From Methanosarcinales archaeon (GTDB taxonomy: Archaea > Halobacteriota > Methanosarcinia > Methanosarcinales > Methanogasteraceae), in the NCBI GenBank assembly GCA_030606635.1, contig JAUWGA010000049.1, positions 1-10,559 on the forward strand: DNA of 10,559 nt, read 5' to 3'. The translations under genes were made by a program, and so were the position numbers. This document shows positions 1 to 6,795 of the stretch, in pieces. Under the pieces are notes generated by a model. The model searched no databases and was not told where the DNA came from. It saw nothing but the letters and a program-made list of their open reading frames with translations. Every line of letters starts with the position of its first letter. Position 1 is the stretch's first letter.

Positions 1-821
1 GATTTGCCTCGCACGCTGATGTACTGCCCGGTGCTCTCGTAGACCTCATGCTTGGAGATCCGCATCCCTTTTGCACTCTCCACACTTGTGTAATGCTGCA
101 CATCGTGAACCGACCTGATCTCACACCGGAACATCCGCATCTTGCTTGCAAGCCCACGCACGAGCCTGATGTGCGGGTCCTGGTCAGCGCCGACCGGGAT
201 CACGACCGGCTTTGGACCGCCGTACCTCCCGATCTGCGGCTGGAGTATGTCAGCGCTCTGCACAAGCGCACTCTGGAGGTGCGCAATGCTTGTTTCGCCG
301 CTGAATCCGTATATCGCGGAGAGTTCGGACACGTTCGTCTTCGTGCCGAGCTCGAATGCAAGATCGCGTACATCAGAGCACTCTGACTGGTAATAGATGT
401 GCCCGTCAGGTTCAAATCCGAGCGCGATCAGACTGAGGATATAATCCTCAACCCCGATCCGCCGGCAGTCCTTCCACGACATCCCGCGGACCGAATGCGC
501 CTCCATATCGGCAATCCCGACGAATGCATCGCCGCCCATGCGCTGATGCCAGATGATCTCCTCCATCACCATCTTGTTTCCGAGATGGTTTCTCCCGGAC
601 GGCATGAAACCGCTCATCACCGCGAAAGGCTTTTTGTGGACGATCGCGTCCAGTACTGGCTCATAGCCCCTGTGCCCGAAGATGATCCCCCTTCGCATGA
701 ACGGACACGGATCCGGGACAGGCTGGGAGAGATCATCGAATGATTGTATCCCGAACTCCTCGAATAACTTCGAGTAGTCGTCAATGCCGGCAGATGCCCA
801 TGGATCAAGATGTGGTGTCAT
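1..821 (-). CDS. trpS: Tryptophan--tRNA ligase, archaeal type (partial, 3' end beyond window)
   Basis: Class I aminoacyl-tRNA synthetase that charges tRNA-Trp in the cytoplasm. Reading the minus strand from ATG at 821 gives 273 residues without a stop up to the window edge. Visible family marks are FMPSGRNHLGNKM at about residues 72-84 (the HIGH-type ATP site, here NHLG with His79), the tryptophan pocket and linker around EAHSVRG and YYQSECSD, and IPVGADQDPHIRL at about 208-220, a strongly conserved TrpRS stretch. The KMSKS-type loop and anticodon-binding C-terminus are outside. The start is supported by GGTGAT about 10 bases upstream, overlapping the stop of the DJ-1-like gene, so the two are probably co-transcribed and translationally coupled. 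The HIGH motif is slightly unusual (Asn where His or Pro-Met is common), but the fold-defining stretches are all there, and I see no better alternative identity. Confidence 0.93.
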   Translation of the reverse strand, partial: MTPHLDPWASAGIDDYSKLFEEFGIQSFDDLSQPVPDPCPFMRRGIIFGHRGYEPVLDAIVHKKPFAVMSGFMPSGRNHLGNKMVMEEIIWHQRMGGDAFVGIADMEAHSVRGMSWKDCRRIGVEDYILSLIALGFEPDGHIYYQSECSDVRDLAFELGTKTNVSELSAIYGFSGETSIAHLQSALVQSADILQPQIGRYGGPKPVVIPVGADQDPHIRLVRGLASKMRMFRCEIRSVHDVQHYTSVESAKGMRISKHEVYESTGQYISVRGK

Positions 822-831
822 GGATTCTCAA

Positions 832-1365
832 TCACCCAAGTGTCAGTGCTCCGGCAACCGCCCGTGCAAACTCCTCTGCCGCATGAGGACCTTCCCCCGT
901 AACGATCCTGCCGTCCCGGGTCACGCCCGCGCCAGTGTAATTTGCACCCTTCCCGGTGATGAATGATATGCCGCTTTCGAAGACGGTCGCATCCTTTCCT
1001 GACAGGATGCCTGCGCTTGCAGGAACCATCGGACCGAGACAGATCGCACCGATGACCTTTCCGGAACTGTCCGCATCCGCTGCCAGTTTCAGGTACGCAT
1101 CATTCTCGTAGAGTTTATGCAATTCAACGCCTGAGCCACCGACAAAGACAACGGCGTCATAATCGCTGATAACGACATCATGTACGGAAAGATCGACCGA
1201 CACGGTCCCGCCAAGCATCCCTTTCGCTGTTCCCTTCTTCTCAGATGCTATCACGACCTCTGCCCCATTCTTCTCGAAAAAATCCTTTGGGACGAAGAGT
1301 TCCTCGTCCCTGAAATCCGATGGTGCGATAACCATCAGTATCGTTTTATTGCTCAAATCTGCCAC
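832..1365 (-). CDS. DJ-1/PfpI family protein (class I glutamine amidotransferase-like)
   Basis: Small cytoplasmic DJ-1/PfpI-fold protein; relatives act as proteases, chaperones, glyoxalase- or deglycase-like enzymes, so the reaction is not assignable. From GTG 1365 it has 177 residues, the usual family length. Seen: a beta-strand start KTILMVIAP, the acidic residue in FRDEEL (Glu21/22) and the nucleophile elbow GAICLGP with Cys109. The C-terminal VTRDGRIVTGEGPHAAEEFA is typical of PfpI-like members. The residue after Cys is Leu, not the His of classical PfpI, so the protease-type triad is probably absent. The start was chosen because GAGGTGAT (1370-1377) sits 4 bases before GTG. The frame also extends upstream to TTG 1470, adding 35 mostly Asp-rich residues, but a TATA-like box lies inside that stretch. 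It is first in a likely operon with trpS. Confidence 0.88.
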   Translation of the reverse strand: MADLSNKTILMVIAPSDFRDEELFVPKDFFEKNGAEVVIASEKKGTAKGMLGGTVSVDLSVHDVVISDYDAVVFVGGSGVELHKLYENDAYLKLAADADSSGKVIGAICLGPMVPASAGILSGKDATVFESGISFITGKGANYTGAGVTRDGRIVTGEGPHAAEEFARAVAGALTLG

Positions 1366-1369
1366 CTTA

Positions 1370-1377
1370 ATCACCTC
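1370..1377 (-). promoter_or_regulatory. Ribosome binding site deciding the DJ-1-like gene start
   Basis: GAGGTGAT on the minus strand is a near-perfect match to the anti-Shine-Dalgarno complement and stands 4 bases before GTG 1365. It argues for the shorter protein without the Asp-rich N-terminal extension. Confidence 0.65.
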
Positions 1378-1448
1378 GTTATCATCTGTATCATTGGTAT
1401 CCGTATCGTCACCATCATCAGCATCATGCTCATGCCGGCGATCACTGC

Positions 1449-1460
1449 GATATATTTGTT
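1449..1460 (-). promoter_or_regulatory. Possible TATA box for the DJ-1-like gene and trpS
   Basis: On the minus strand AACAAATATATC resembles an archaeal TATA element. Transcription would start roughly at 1425, giving a leader of about 60 bases before the GTG at 1365 with its strong ribosome binding site. If right, the upstream TTG start at 1470 would not be in the mRNA. Support is sequence resemblance only. Confidence 0.4.
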
Positions 1461-1595
1461 TATCATTCAAACTTTGTTCTATTAAGGTATCTCTTCCGCG
1501 GGAGTGCCCGCATTGCGTGGTGTTGAATCAATCACGAATGTAGGCGATGTCTTGCGCCGATACATTATATGAGCGTGGTACCCTCGAGCAGACGC

Positions 1596-1607
1596 AAAAG
1601 TTTTATC
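1596..1607 (+). promoter_or_regulatory. TATA box of the cooT-gap-trkA operon
   Basis: AAAAGTTTTATC has the look of an archaeal TATA box. Its centre is about 30 bases before the ATG at 1632, so transcription should start at or within a few bases of the start codon. I see no ribosome binding site ahead of 1632, which fits a leaderless or near-leaderless message. The rest of the divergent intergenic stretch (1471-1595) shows nothing else I can support. Confidence 0.6.
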
Positions 1608-1631
1608 CCCCAACCCAGCATACCCAAACTC

Positions 1632-1808
1632 ATGTGTGAACTAACGGTGGTAAAACCGGACGGAACAGTTCTTGCAGAGGATGTCGTTTACATCGCCGTA
1701 AATGGTGATGCGATCGAACTACGCAGCATCCTTGGCGATGTGACAACCGTGCACGGGCGAATCAGCGAAATAGATATAACCAATGAAAAAGCGACTATAC
1801 AGGGGTAA
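1632..1808 (+). CDS. CooT-like small nickel-binding protein
   Basis: A 58-residue protein starting MCEL, matching the CooT family: Cys directly after the initiator Met, an EDVVYIAVNGDAIEL segment, then ILGDVTTVHGRISEIDI and a hydrophobic end. In characterised CooT from CO-oxidising bacteria the dimer binds Ni(II) through Cys2 and may help load nickel into CO dehydrogenase. In archaea the partner is unknown, but nickel enzymes such as methyl-CoM reductase and CODH/ACS are plausible clients (inference). ATG 1632 was chosen because it puts Cys at position 2 and lies about 30 bases after a TATA box. A longer frame from 1569 would run through that box and encodes nothing CooT-like. It is followed after 2 bases by gap, so probably an operon. 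Confidence 0.82.
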   Translation: MCELTVVKPDGTVLAEDVVYIAVNGDAIELRSILGDVTTVHGRISEIDITNEKATIQG

Positions 1809-1810
1809 CT

Positions 1811-2812
1811 ATGTCTGTAAAAGTTGTGGTTAATGGCTATGGAACGATTGGAAAACGTGTAGCAGATGCTGCCGCGCTCCAGTCGGATATGGAGGTTCTG
1901 GGTGTGGCAAAGACGCGCCCGAACTTCGAGGCTCGGATGGCACTTGAGAAGGGATATCCGCTGTACGTGCTTGCCGGCAGGGAACCCGACTTTGAGGCTG
2001 CCGGAATGGAAGTGAGCGGCACGGTTGAGGATATGCTCGAGATAGGGGACGTTGTTGTGGACTGCACGCCTAACAAGATTGCTGCACCTAACAAGGCACT
2101 CTACGATGCCGCCGGTATAAAAGCGATGTGGCAGGGCGGAGAGGATCACGAACTCGCTGGAATCTCGTTTAATGCGCACTCGAACTACGATGAGGCGTTC
2201 GGATGCGATTATGCAAGGGTCGTCTCCTGCAACACAACAGGACTATCCAGGGTCCTATCAACGCTTGATGCCGAGTTCGGTGTCGAGAAGGTGCGTGCGA
2301 CGCTCTGCAGGCGATCTGCCGATCCCGGGGACATTAAGAAGGGTCCCATAAATGCGATCGTGCCTGAACTGAAGATGCCGTCCCATCACGGACCTGATGT
2401 GAAGACGGTGCTTCCCGGGATCGATATCGATACCGTCGCGATCAAGGTTCCAACGACGCTTATGCACCTGCATATCGTGAACATGGACCTGAAAGAGGCG
2501 TGCACGTCTGAGGATGTGCTCGAGGCTCTCGATGAAAACTCAAGAATTCGGATCATCGGTGAGGGGATGGCTTCGACCGCGGAGGTCATGGAACTGGCAC
2601 GCGATATGAACCGCCCACGCAGCGATATGTGGGAGAACTGCATATGGGAGGAGTCGGTCAGCGTCTCTGATTGCGAGTTGTACCTGTTTCAGGCGATACA
2701 CCAGGAATCTGACGTAATACCTGAGAACATCGACTGCATCCGGGCTATGACTGAGATCGAGAGCGATGCGGTGCGATCGATTACGATGACAAACAAGGCG
2801 ATGGGGCTCTAA
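1811..2812 (+). CDS. gap: Type II glyceraldehyde-3-phosphate dehydrogenase (archaeal, phosphorylating)
   Basis: Catalyses the reversible NAD(P)-dependent conversion of glyceraldehyde-3-phosphate plus phosphate to 1,3-bisphosphoglycerate in glycolysis/gluconeogenesis; in methanogen-like archaea mainly the gluconeogenic direction. The protein is 333 residues, normal for the archaeal class II enzyme. Seen: N-terminal Rossmann motif VVNGYGTIGKRV (residues 5-16), the catalytic Cys140 in VSCNTTG, and the catalytic His219 in MHLHIVN, at the positions known from archaeal homologues. The start at ATG 1811 has AGGGG just upstream, overlapping the stop of the CooT-like gene. It lies 2 bases after that gene and 5 bases before trkA, in a tight operon. 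The pairing with a nickel-binding protein and a potassium regulator has no obvious pathway logic. The reading frame looks intact. Confidence 0.96.
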   Translation: MSVKVVVNGYGTIGKRVADAAALQSDMEVLGVAKTRPNFEARMALEKGYPLYVLAGREPDFEAAGMEVSGTVEDMLEIGDVVVDCTPNKIAAPNKALYDAAGIKAMWQGGEDHELAGISFNAHSNYDEAFGCDYARVVSCNTTGLSRVLSTLDAEFGVEKVRATLCRRSADPGDIKKGPINAIVPELKMPSHHGPDVKTVLPGIDIDTVAIKVPTTLMHLHIVNMDLKEACTSEDVLEALDENSRIRIIGEGMASTAEVMELARDMNRPRSDMWENCIWEESVSVSDCELYLFQAIHQESDVIPENIDCIRAMTEIESDAVRSITMTNKAMGL

Positions 2813-2817
2813 ACCGG

Positions 2818-4152
2818 ATGAAGATCGCAATTATCGGTGCAGGGGAGGTTGGGTACTCGATCGCAAAAACATTGTATGCGGATAACGATATCATCCTCAT
2901 CGATAAGAGGGAAGAATCCTGCGAAAGGGCGGGTAAACTGGATGTGCAGGTCATTCAAGGAAATGGTGCCAATGTAAGCATCTTAAAGCAGGTTCTGCCA
3001 GCAGACCTTGTGGTTGCTGTTACAGGCAACGATGAGATCAATGTCGTCGCCTGCATCGCTACGAAGCTGCTAACAAAGGATGAGAAGACGTGCACGACGA
3101 TAGCCAGGGTCTCGAATCCTGAGTATATAAACAAGCCGACTGCGCACAGGGAAGAGATCGGCATGGATTATATGATCTGCCCTGAACTGACGCTTGCCTC
3201 AGAGGTTGCAGGGATCATATCAGTACCATCTGCGGTCGGTATGGAAGCATTCGCCGATGGCAGGGTCAAGATGATGGAGTTCAAGGTTGGCAGGGATACG
3301 ACATTCGATGGAGTATCGCTTGCGGATGCGGAGATTCCTGATTGCTGCGTCATCAGCGCGCTTGTCAGGGGGAAGGATGTCCTGATTCCGCACGGCAGCG
3401 ATGTCATGCACGAAGATGACCATATAATCGTTATTGGAAAGCAGGAAGCCATAACCGAGATCGAAGAGATGTTTGGAGGCGGCACGAACATACGTAGCAA
3501 GGTGATGATCGTTGGCGCCGGCATTGTCGGGTTCTACATCGCAAGGCTGCTTGCAGAGCGCGGCGATGTCGATCTCAAGATCATCGAGGCAGACGAGGAT
3601 CGGTGTGTGGAGGTCGCAGGTGCGCTTTCCAGTGCACTGGTTCTACACGGTGACGGCACCGATGAAGCGCTTCTACGGTCAGAAGGCGCGGGTGCGATGA
3701 ATGTGGTCATCGCAACGATCGACAGCGACGAGAAAAACCTTCTCTGCCTGCTGCTCGCAAAGCAACTCGGCGCAAAGAAAGTCATCGCCAAGGTCGATCG
3801 ATCCGAGTACATGGAACTCTTTGAGATGGTCGGCATCGATGCGGCACTCTCGCCAAAACAGGCAACCATCGACGGCGTCCTGCGCGTCAGCATGGGTGCT
3901 GGTGTTGAGTCGCTCGCAACCATCGAGGGTGAACAGGCAGAGATCATCGAGTTGATAGCAGCACCCGGATCAAAGATGACAAAGAAGACCCTTGATAGGA
4001 TCAAGTTCCCGAAAGGCGCCATAGTAAGCGCGATCGTGCATGATAACGATGTGATTGTGCCCAGAGGCACCCACCAGATTCATGCAGGCGACAGGGCAGT
4101 CGTCTTTGCACTGACTTCAGCACTACCAAAGGTGAAGAAACTGTTTGAGTGA
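2818..4152 (+). CDS. trkA: TrkA, NAD-binding regulatory subunit of Trk potassium uptake
   Basis: Peripheral membrane protein that gates the TrkH/TrkG potassium channel in response to nucleotides. At 444 residues it is the full-length duplicated form. Domain order: first RCK_N Rossmann fold with IIGAGEVG (about residues 5-12) and acidic IDKRE after strand 2; first TrkA_C at about 135-215; second RCK_N with VGAGIVG (about 232-238); second TrkA_C at about 365-444. The start is ATG 2818, 5 bases after gap, with only a weak ribosome binding site, consistent with coupling. The expected partner trkH is not in the window. Immediately downstream sits a TnpB transposon, so any gene that once followed trkA has been displaced or lies elsewhere. 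The C-terminus (LPKVKKLFE) looks native rather than truncated. Confidence 0.95.
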   Translation: MKIAIIGAGEVGYSIAKTLYADNDIILIDKREESCERAGKLDVQVIQGNGANVSILKQVLPADLVVAVTGNDEINVVACIATKLLTKDEKTCTTIARVSNPEYINKPTAHREEIGMDYMICPELTLASEVAGIISVPSAVGMEAFADGRVKMMEFKVGRDTTFDGVSLADAEIPDCCVISALVRGKDVLIPHGSDVMHEDDHIIVIGKQEAITEIEEMFGGGTNIRSKVMIVGAGIVGFYIARLLAERGDVDLKIIEADEDRCVEVAGALSSALVLHGDGTDEALLRSEGAGAMNVVIATIDSDEKNLLCLLLAKQLGAKKVIAKVDRSEYMELFEMVGIDAALSPKQATIDGVLRVSMGAGVESLATIEGEQAEIIELIAAPGSKMTKKTLDRIKFPKGAIVSAIVHDNDVIVPRGTHQIHAGDRAVVFALTSALPKVKKLFE

Positions 4153-4177
4153 TACTATTAAAGAGTTTGTCGGTAAG

Positions 4178-5290
4178 ATGCGTAAGACATTCCAATATCG
4201 GATTTATCCCACGCGGAAGCAAAACATCATATTACTGCACGTTCTCTCTATGTGCCGGAAACTATACAACGACTCCTTACACGACCGGAAAGTAGCATAT
4301 CAGGACTGTCACTGCGGACTATCATATTACGATCAAGCCGCGTGGATGAAATATATAGATTATCAGGGTGTGTACGCTCACATCCTTCAAAACGTCTTGC
4401 GTCGTGTAGACGCCTCCTTTCAGAACTTTTTCAGACGCGTTAAGAATGGCGAGACCTCCGGATACCCGCGATTTCAGGGCAGGAATCGGTACGATAGTTT
4501 CACATATCCCGATCCTTACGGAACGGGGTATAAGATCGAAGATGGTAAACTCCATCTCTCGAAGATCGGAGCGATAAGAATCTTCCAGCATCGAGAGATC
4601 GGGGGGATAGTCAAGACCTGCACGATCAAGCGCGATGGCGATCAGTGGTATGCATCCTTCAGCGTGGAACTACCAGATGTAGAGAAAAAGGAGATTGAAA
4701 CATCTGTTGGTGTGGATGTTGGGATAACAACGCTTGCGACACTATCAGACGGTACAGAGATCGAGAATCCTAAAACACTCGATAAGTACGACTCAAAGGT
4801 GAAGAAATCGCATAGAGACCTGTCACGGAAAAAGAAGGGATCGAGTAACCGGAATAAACAAAAAATTGTCCTTGCAGGGATATATCGTAAAGTGAGAAAC
4901 GCTCGAAAGGACTATCTACACAAAACAAGCCGGATACTTGCAGATGCCTATGATCAAATTGTATTTGAGGACTTGCAGATCAAAAACATGGTTAAGAACC
5001 ATCATCTCGCAAGATCAATTCACGATGCATCTTGGAGCATGTTAATCAATTTCACGACCTACAAAGCAGAATACGCTGGTGGGATCGTAGAACTGGTTAA
5101 TCCGAGAAACACATCAAAACAATGCTCTGTTTGCGATAGTATCCAGTCGATGCCGCTATCACTGAGGACATACCGATGTCCTGACTGTTGGGCAGTCATG
5201 GGGCGGGATCACAACGCCGCAATCAACATCAAGAACAGATATGTACCCGCGGACTGCGGGGAATTAACGCCGGTGGAGATGGTTGTATGA
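4178..5290 (+). CDS. tnpB: TnpB, RNA-guided endonuclease of an IS200/IS605-type element
   Basis: TnpB proteins are RuvC-type nucleases guided by an RNA from the transposon's right end, and ancestors of Cas12. From ATG 4178 it has 370 residues. Seen: N-terminal helix-turn-helix-like segment FQYRIYPTRKQ; wedge region with SGYPRFQGRNRYDSF (about 94-108); RuvC-I GVDVGITTLA with Asp180; RuvC-II FEDL with Glu264; RuvC-III GRDHNAAINI with Asp344. The zinc ribbon uses Cys316/Cys319 and Cys334/Cys337. All three catalytic acids and four zinc ligands are present, so it appears intact. The stretch after the last CxxC is slightly unusual (CWAVMGRDH where CG...DRD is commoner). A TTG at 4145 overlapping trkA could extend it by 11 residues, but family members begin near MRKTFQYR. 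No own promoter is evident; it may be read from trkA transcription. Confidence 0.93.
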   Translation: MRKTFQYRIYPTRKQNIILLHVLSMCRKLYNDSLHDRKVAYQDCHCGLSYYDQAAWMKYIDYQGVYAHILQNVLRRVDASFQNFFRRVKNGETSGYPRFQGRNRYDSFTYPDPYGTGYKIEDGKLHLSKIGAIRIFQHREIGGIVKTCTIKRDGDQWYASFSVELPDVEKKEIETSVGVDVGITTLATLSDGTEIENPKTLDKYDSKVKKSHRDLSRKKKGSSNRNKQKIVLAGIYRKVRNARKDYLHKTSRILADAYDQIVFEDLQIKNMVKNHHLARSIHDASWSMLINFTTYKAEYAGGIVELVNPRNTSKQCSVCDSIQSMPLSLRTYRCPDCWAVMGRDHNAAINIKNRYVPADCGELTPVEMVV

Positions 5291-5344
5291 GCAACCGCTA
5301 TGAATCAGGAAGCCCCGCTACTTGTAGCGGGGAGGAAGTCACAA
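5190..5344 (+). ncRNA. Predicted reRNA/omega RNA scaffold at the tnpB right end
   Basis: In characterised elements the guide RNA overlaps the 3' end of tnpB and ends exactly at the right boundary, the next 16-20 flanking bases being the guide. Here three consecutive hairpins can be drawn: CCCGC-GGACT-GCGGG (5246-5260), GGTTG-TATGAG-CAACC (5281-5296, spanning the tnpB stop) and CCCCGCTA-CTTG-TAGCGGGG (5313-5332), the last with a CUUG tetraloop. If the boundary is after GTCAC (about 5342), the guide would be the bases starting near 5343, just ahead of ftsZ. The 5' end is a guess. Evidence is structural resemblance and position; no transcript data. Confidence 0.6.
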
Positions 5345-5380
5345 TCATGCTTAAGTACCAAAAGGCGCGTATAATATACT

Positions 5381-5386
5381 GGAGGA
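5381..5386 (+). promoter_or_regulatory. Ribosome binding site of ftsZ
   Basis: GGAGGA stands 7 bases before ATG 5394 and fixes the ftsZ start. A TATA-like stretch (GTATAATATA, 5369-5378) is immediately upstream but too close to be the promoter of an mRNA that contains this site. Confidence 0.7.
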
Positions 5387-5393
5387 TTGAATT

Positions 5394-6503
5394 ATGAAAT
5401 CCATTGTAGAAGAAGCATTATCTCGAGCGGAAATGGAGATAGACTCGCCAATATATCGGCATGACCAATCCACCGAAGCCGATGAGGAACTCGAGAAGAT
5501 TCTCTCAGAATTAAAGACCAATATCGCGGTGGTCGGATGCGGCGGCGGCGGCTCGAACACCATCCAGCGGATGATGGAGGAAGGTATCACAGGCGCGGAT
5601 CTGGCTGCTGTGAACACAGACGCCCAGCATCTATTGTATATCAATGCCAGCCGGAAGGTTTTGCTCGGGCGCAAGACCACAAGGGGGCTCGGTGCTGGCA
5701 GCATGCCGCAGATCGGGGAGGCTGCCGCTGAAGAGAGTCTGGACGAGATCCAGAGTATTGTAGAAGGCGCAGATATGGTATTTATCACATCCGGGCTTGG
5801 CGGGGGTACAGGTACAGGATCAGCACCAGTCGTTGCGAAATCAGCACAAGAGGCTGGCGCACTTACAATCTCAATCGTGACGCTCCCGTTCACAGCGGAG
5901 GGCTCGATTCGGAGGAGCAATGCCGAGGCAGGGCTCAAGCGGCTCATGGAGGTATCTGACACCGTGATCGTCGTCCCGAACGACCGGCTGATGGAAGTGG
6001 TGCCGAGGCTGCCGCTTCAGGTTGCGTTTAAGGTCTGTGACGAGGTTCTGATGCGTGCGGTAAAGGGCATCACCGAACTGATCACAAAACCCGGACTGGT
6101 CAACCTCGACTTCGCTGATGTACGGACGATCATGCAGAAAGGCGGCGTAGCAATGATCGGGCTTGGCGAGGCAGACGGCGAAAACAAGGCGACAGAATCT
6201 GTTAAAAAGGCGCTTCGAAGTCCGCTTCTCGATGTGGACATATCAGGCGCAACATCAGCGCTCGTGAACGTGGTCGGCGGACCAGATATGACCGTTGCTG
6301 AGGCGGAGGGTGTAGTTGAGGAAGTGTACCAGCGGGTCGATCCGAATGCCCGCTTGATATGGGGTGCGCAGATCGATCCGTCGCTTGAGAACAAGGTACG
6401 CACCATGCTCGTAGTCACAGGCGTTAAATCACCGCAGATCTACGGAAAGGGTTCTGGCACGGCGAACGTCATCAGAAAATACGGCATCGACTTTGTCTGC
6501 TAA
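5394..6503 (+). CDS. ftsZ: Cell division protein FtsZ (probably FtsZ1 type)
   Basis: Tubulin-family GTPase that polymerises into the division ring at midcell. It has 369 residues. After a 40-residue acidic, probably flexible N-terminus come the GTPase domain with VVGCGGGGSN (about 46-55) and the tubulin signature GGGTGTG at 136-142. The T7 loop NLDFADVRTIM begins at 237, with Asp239 and Asp242 as catalytic acids. The C-terminus IRKYGIDFVC has the GIDF ending often seen in archaeal FtsZ1. The direct link to secE, 2 bases downstream, is the classic archaeal ftsZ-secE arrangement and supports FtsZ1 over FtsZ2. Upstream is the tnpB right end, so the element has landed in the ftsZ leader region and may have changed its promoter. 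The frame is intact and the start is backed by GGAGGA. Confidence 0.96.
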   Translation: MKSIVEEALSRAEMEIDSPIYRHDQSTEADEELEKILSELKTNIAVVGCGGGGSNTIQRMMEEGITGADLAAVNTDAQHLLYINASRKVLLGRKTTRGLGAGSMPQIGEAAAEESLDEIQSIVEGADMVFITSGLGGGTGTGSAPVVAKSAQEAGALTISIVTLPFTAEGSIRRSNAEAGLKRLMEVSDTVIVVPNDRLMEVVPRLPLQVAFKVCDEVLMRAVKGITELITKPGLVNLDFADVRTIMQKGGVAMIGLGEADGENKATESVKKALRSPLLDVDISGATSALVNVVGGPDMTVAEAEGVVEEVYQRVDPNARLIWGAQIDPSLENKVRTMLVVTGVKSPQIYGKGSGTANVIRKYGIDFVC

Positions 6504-6505
6504 AC

Positions 6506-6691
6506 ATGGCGTCCATCACTTCGTTCAAACTCTCCGAGTATACAAGGATACTCAAACTTGCGAGGAAACCGACCAGAGAGGAGTTTATGATGATCGCAAA
6601 GGTCGCGGGTGCGGGAATACTGCTGATCGGAGCTATCGGATTCTTGATATACCTGGTGCTGACCGAGGTGCCGCAAGGGGTTATGGGATAA
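6506..6691 (+). CDS. secE: Protein translocase subunit SecE/Sss1
   Basis: Essential single-spanning subunit that clamps SecY in the SecYE-beta translocon of the cytoplasmic membrane. It has 61 residues, the usual size for archaeal SecE (Sec61 gamma). Seen: an amphipathic N-terminal helix (FKLSEYTRILKLARKPTREEF, about 7-27) with the conserved RKP-TREEF turn, then one transmembrane helix (about 33-54, AGAGILLIGAIGFLIYLVL) and a short outer tail. It begins 2 bases after the ftsZ stop, so it should be translated from the same mRNA. In most euryarchaea nusG/spt5 and ribosomal protein L11 genes follow; neither is present here. Confidence 0.93.
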   Translation: MASITSFKLSEYTRILKLARKPTREEFMMIAKVAGAGILLIGAIGFLIYLVLTEVPQGVMG

Positions 6692-6704
6692 CGAAGGCGC
6701 TACC

Positions 6705-6715
6705 AAATTTATATA
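6705..6715 (+). promoter_or_regulatory. Possible TATA box after secE
   Basis: AAATTTATATA is a good archaeal TATA-like element 14 bases after the secE stop. A start near 6735 would fall within the inverted repeats that follow. What it would transcribe is unclear: a small RNA, the doubtful 59-residue frame at 6796, or a leader for the large gene at 7028. Confidence 0.45.
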
Positions 6716-6743
6716 GTGGAACCCACTATCCTTTTGGATAGTG
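6713..6743 (+). repeat. Overlapping inverted repeats forming two exclusive hairpins
   Basis: ATAGTGG (6713-6719) pairs with CCACTAT (6723-6729). CACTATCC (6724-6731) also pairs perfectly with GGATAGTG (6736-6743) across a TTTT loop. The middle arm is shared, so only one hairpin can form at a time. ATAGTG recurs at 6782-6787, where it can pair with CACT at 6775-6778. The first arm overlaps the TATA-like box. It could be an operator, a terminator for ftsZ-secE or an RNA switch; the sequence does not decide. Confidence 0.6.
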
Positions 6744-6795
6744 CCTCTCGTAAACTCTGTAGCCGGGGTGGTAACACTCTAATAGTGACCAGAAG

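Larger units (their letters stand above)
4153..5344 (+). mobile_element. Solo tnpB element of the IS200/IS605 group (IS1341-like)
   Basis: The element carries only tnpB; no Y1 transposase tnpA is present, so it would need a tnpA elsewhere to move. The right end is recognisable. After the tnpB stop come a short hairpin (GGTTG..CAACC, 5281-5296) and a strong hairpin CCCCGCTA-CTTG-TAGCGGGG (5313-5332), then GGAAGTCAC, similar to right ends of archaeal tnpB elements. The left end is not resolved: only 25 bases separate the trkA stop from tnpB, so it must lie there or overlap the trkA end. Coordinates are therefore approximate on the left and good to a few bases on the right. Confidence 0.7.

Noticed and set aside
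48..743. Plus-strand frames of about 112 and 114 codons, and overlapping minus-strand frames of 71 and 63 codons, opposite or within trpS
   Set aside because: They are off-frame shadows of the minus-strand trpS coding sequence, which reads continuously with strong family motifs from 821 to the edge.
1688..2179. A 163-codon minus-strand frame across cooT and gap
   Set aside because: No recognisable motifs and antisense to two well-supported genes.
3534..4070. A 178-codon minus-strand frame opposite trkA
   Set aside because: Low-complexity Ser/Ala-rich product antisense to a clearly intact TrkA second half; a codon-bias shadow.
5369..5378. GTATAATATA as the ftsZ promoter
   Set aside because: It is only about 15-25 bases before the ATG, so transcription would start at or after the start codon and exclude the strong GGAGGA site at 5381-5386.
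6755..6795. tRNA-like stretch with AGCCGGGGTGGTAAC
   Set aside because: Resembles a D-arm by eye only; no acceptor stem, anticodon arm or T-arm could be folded around it.
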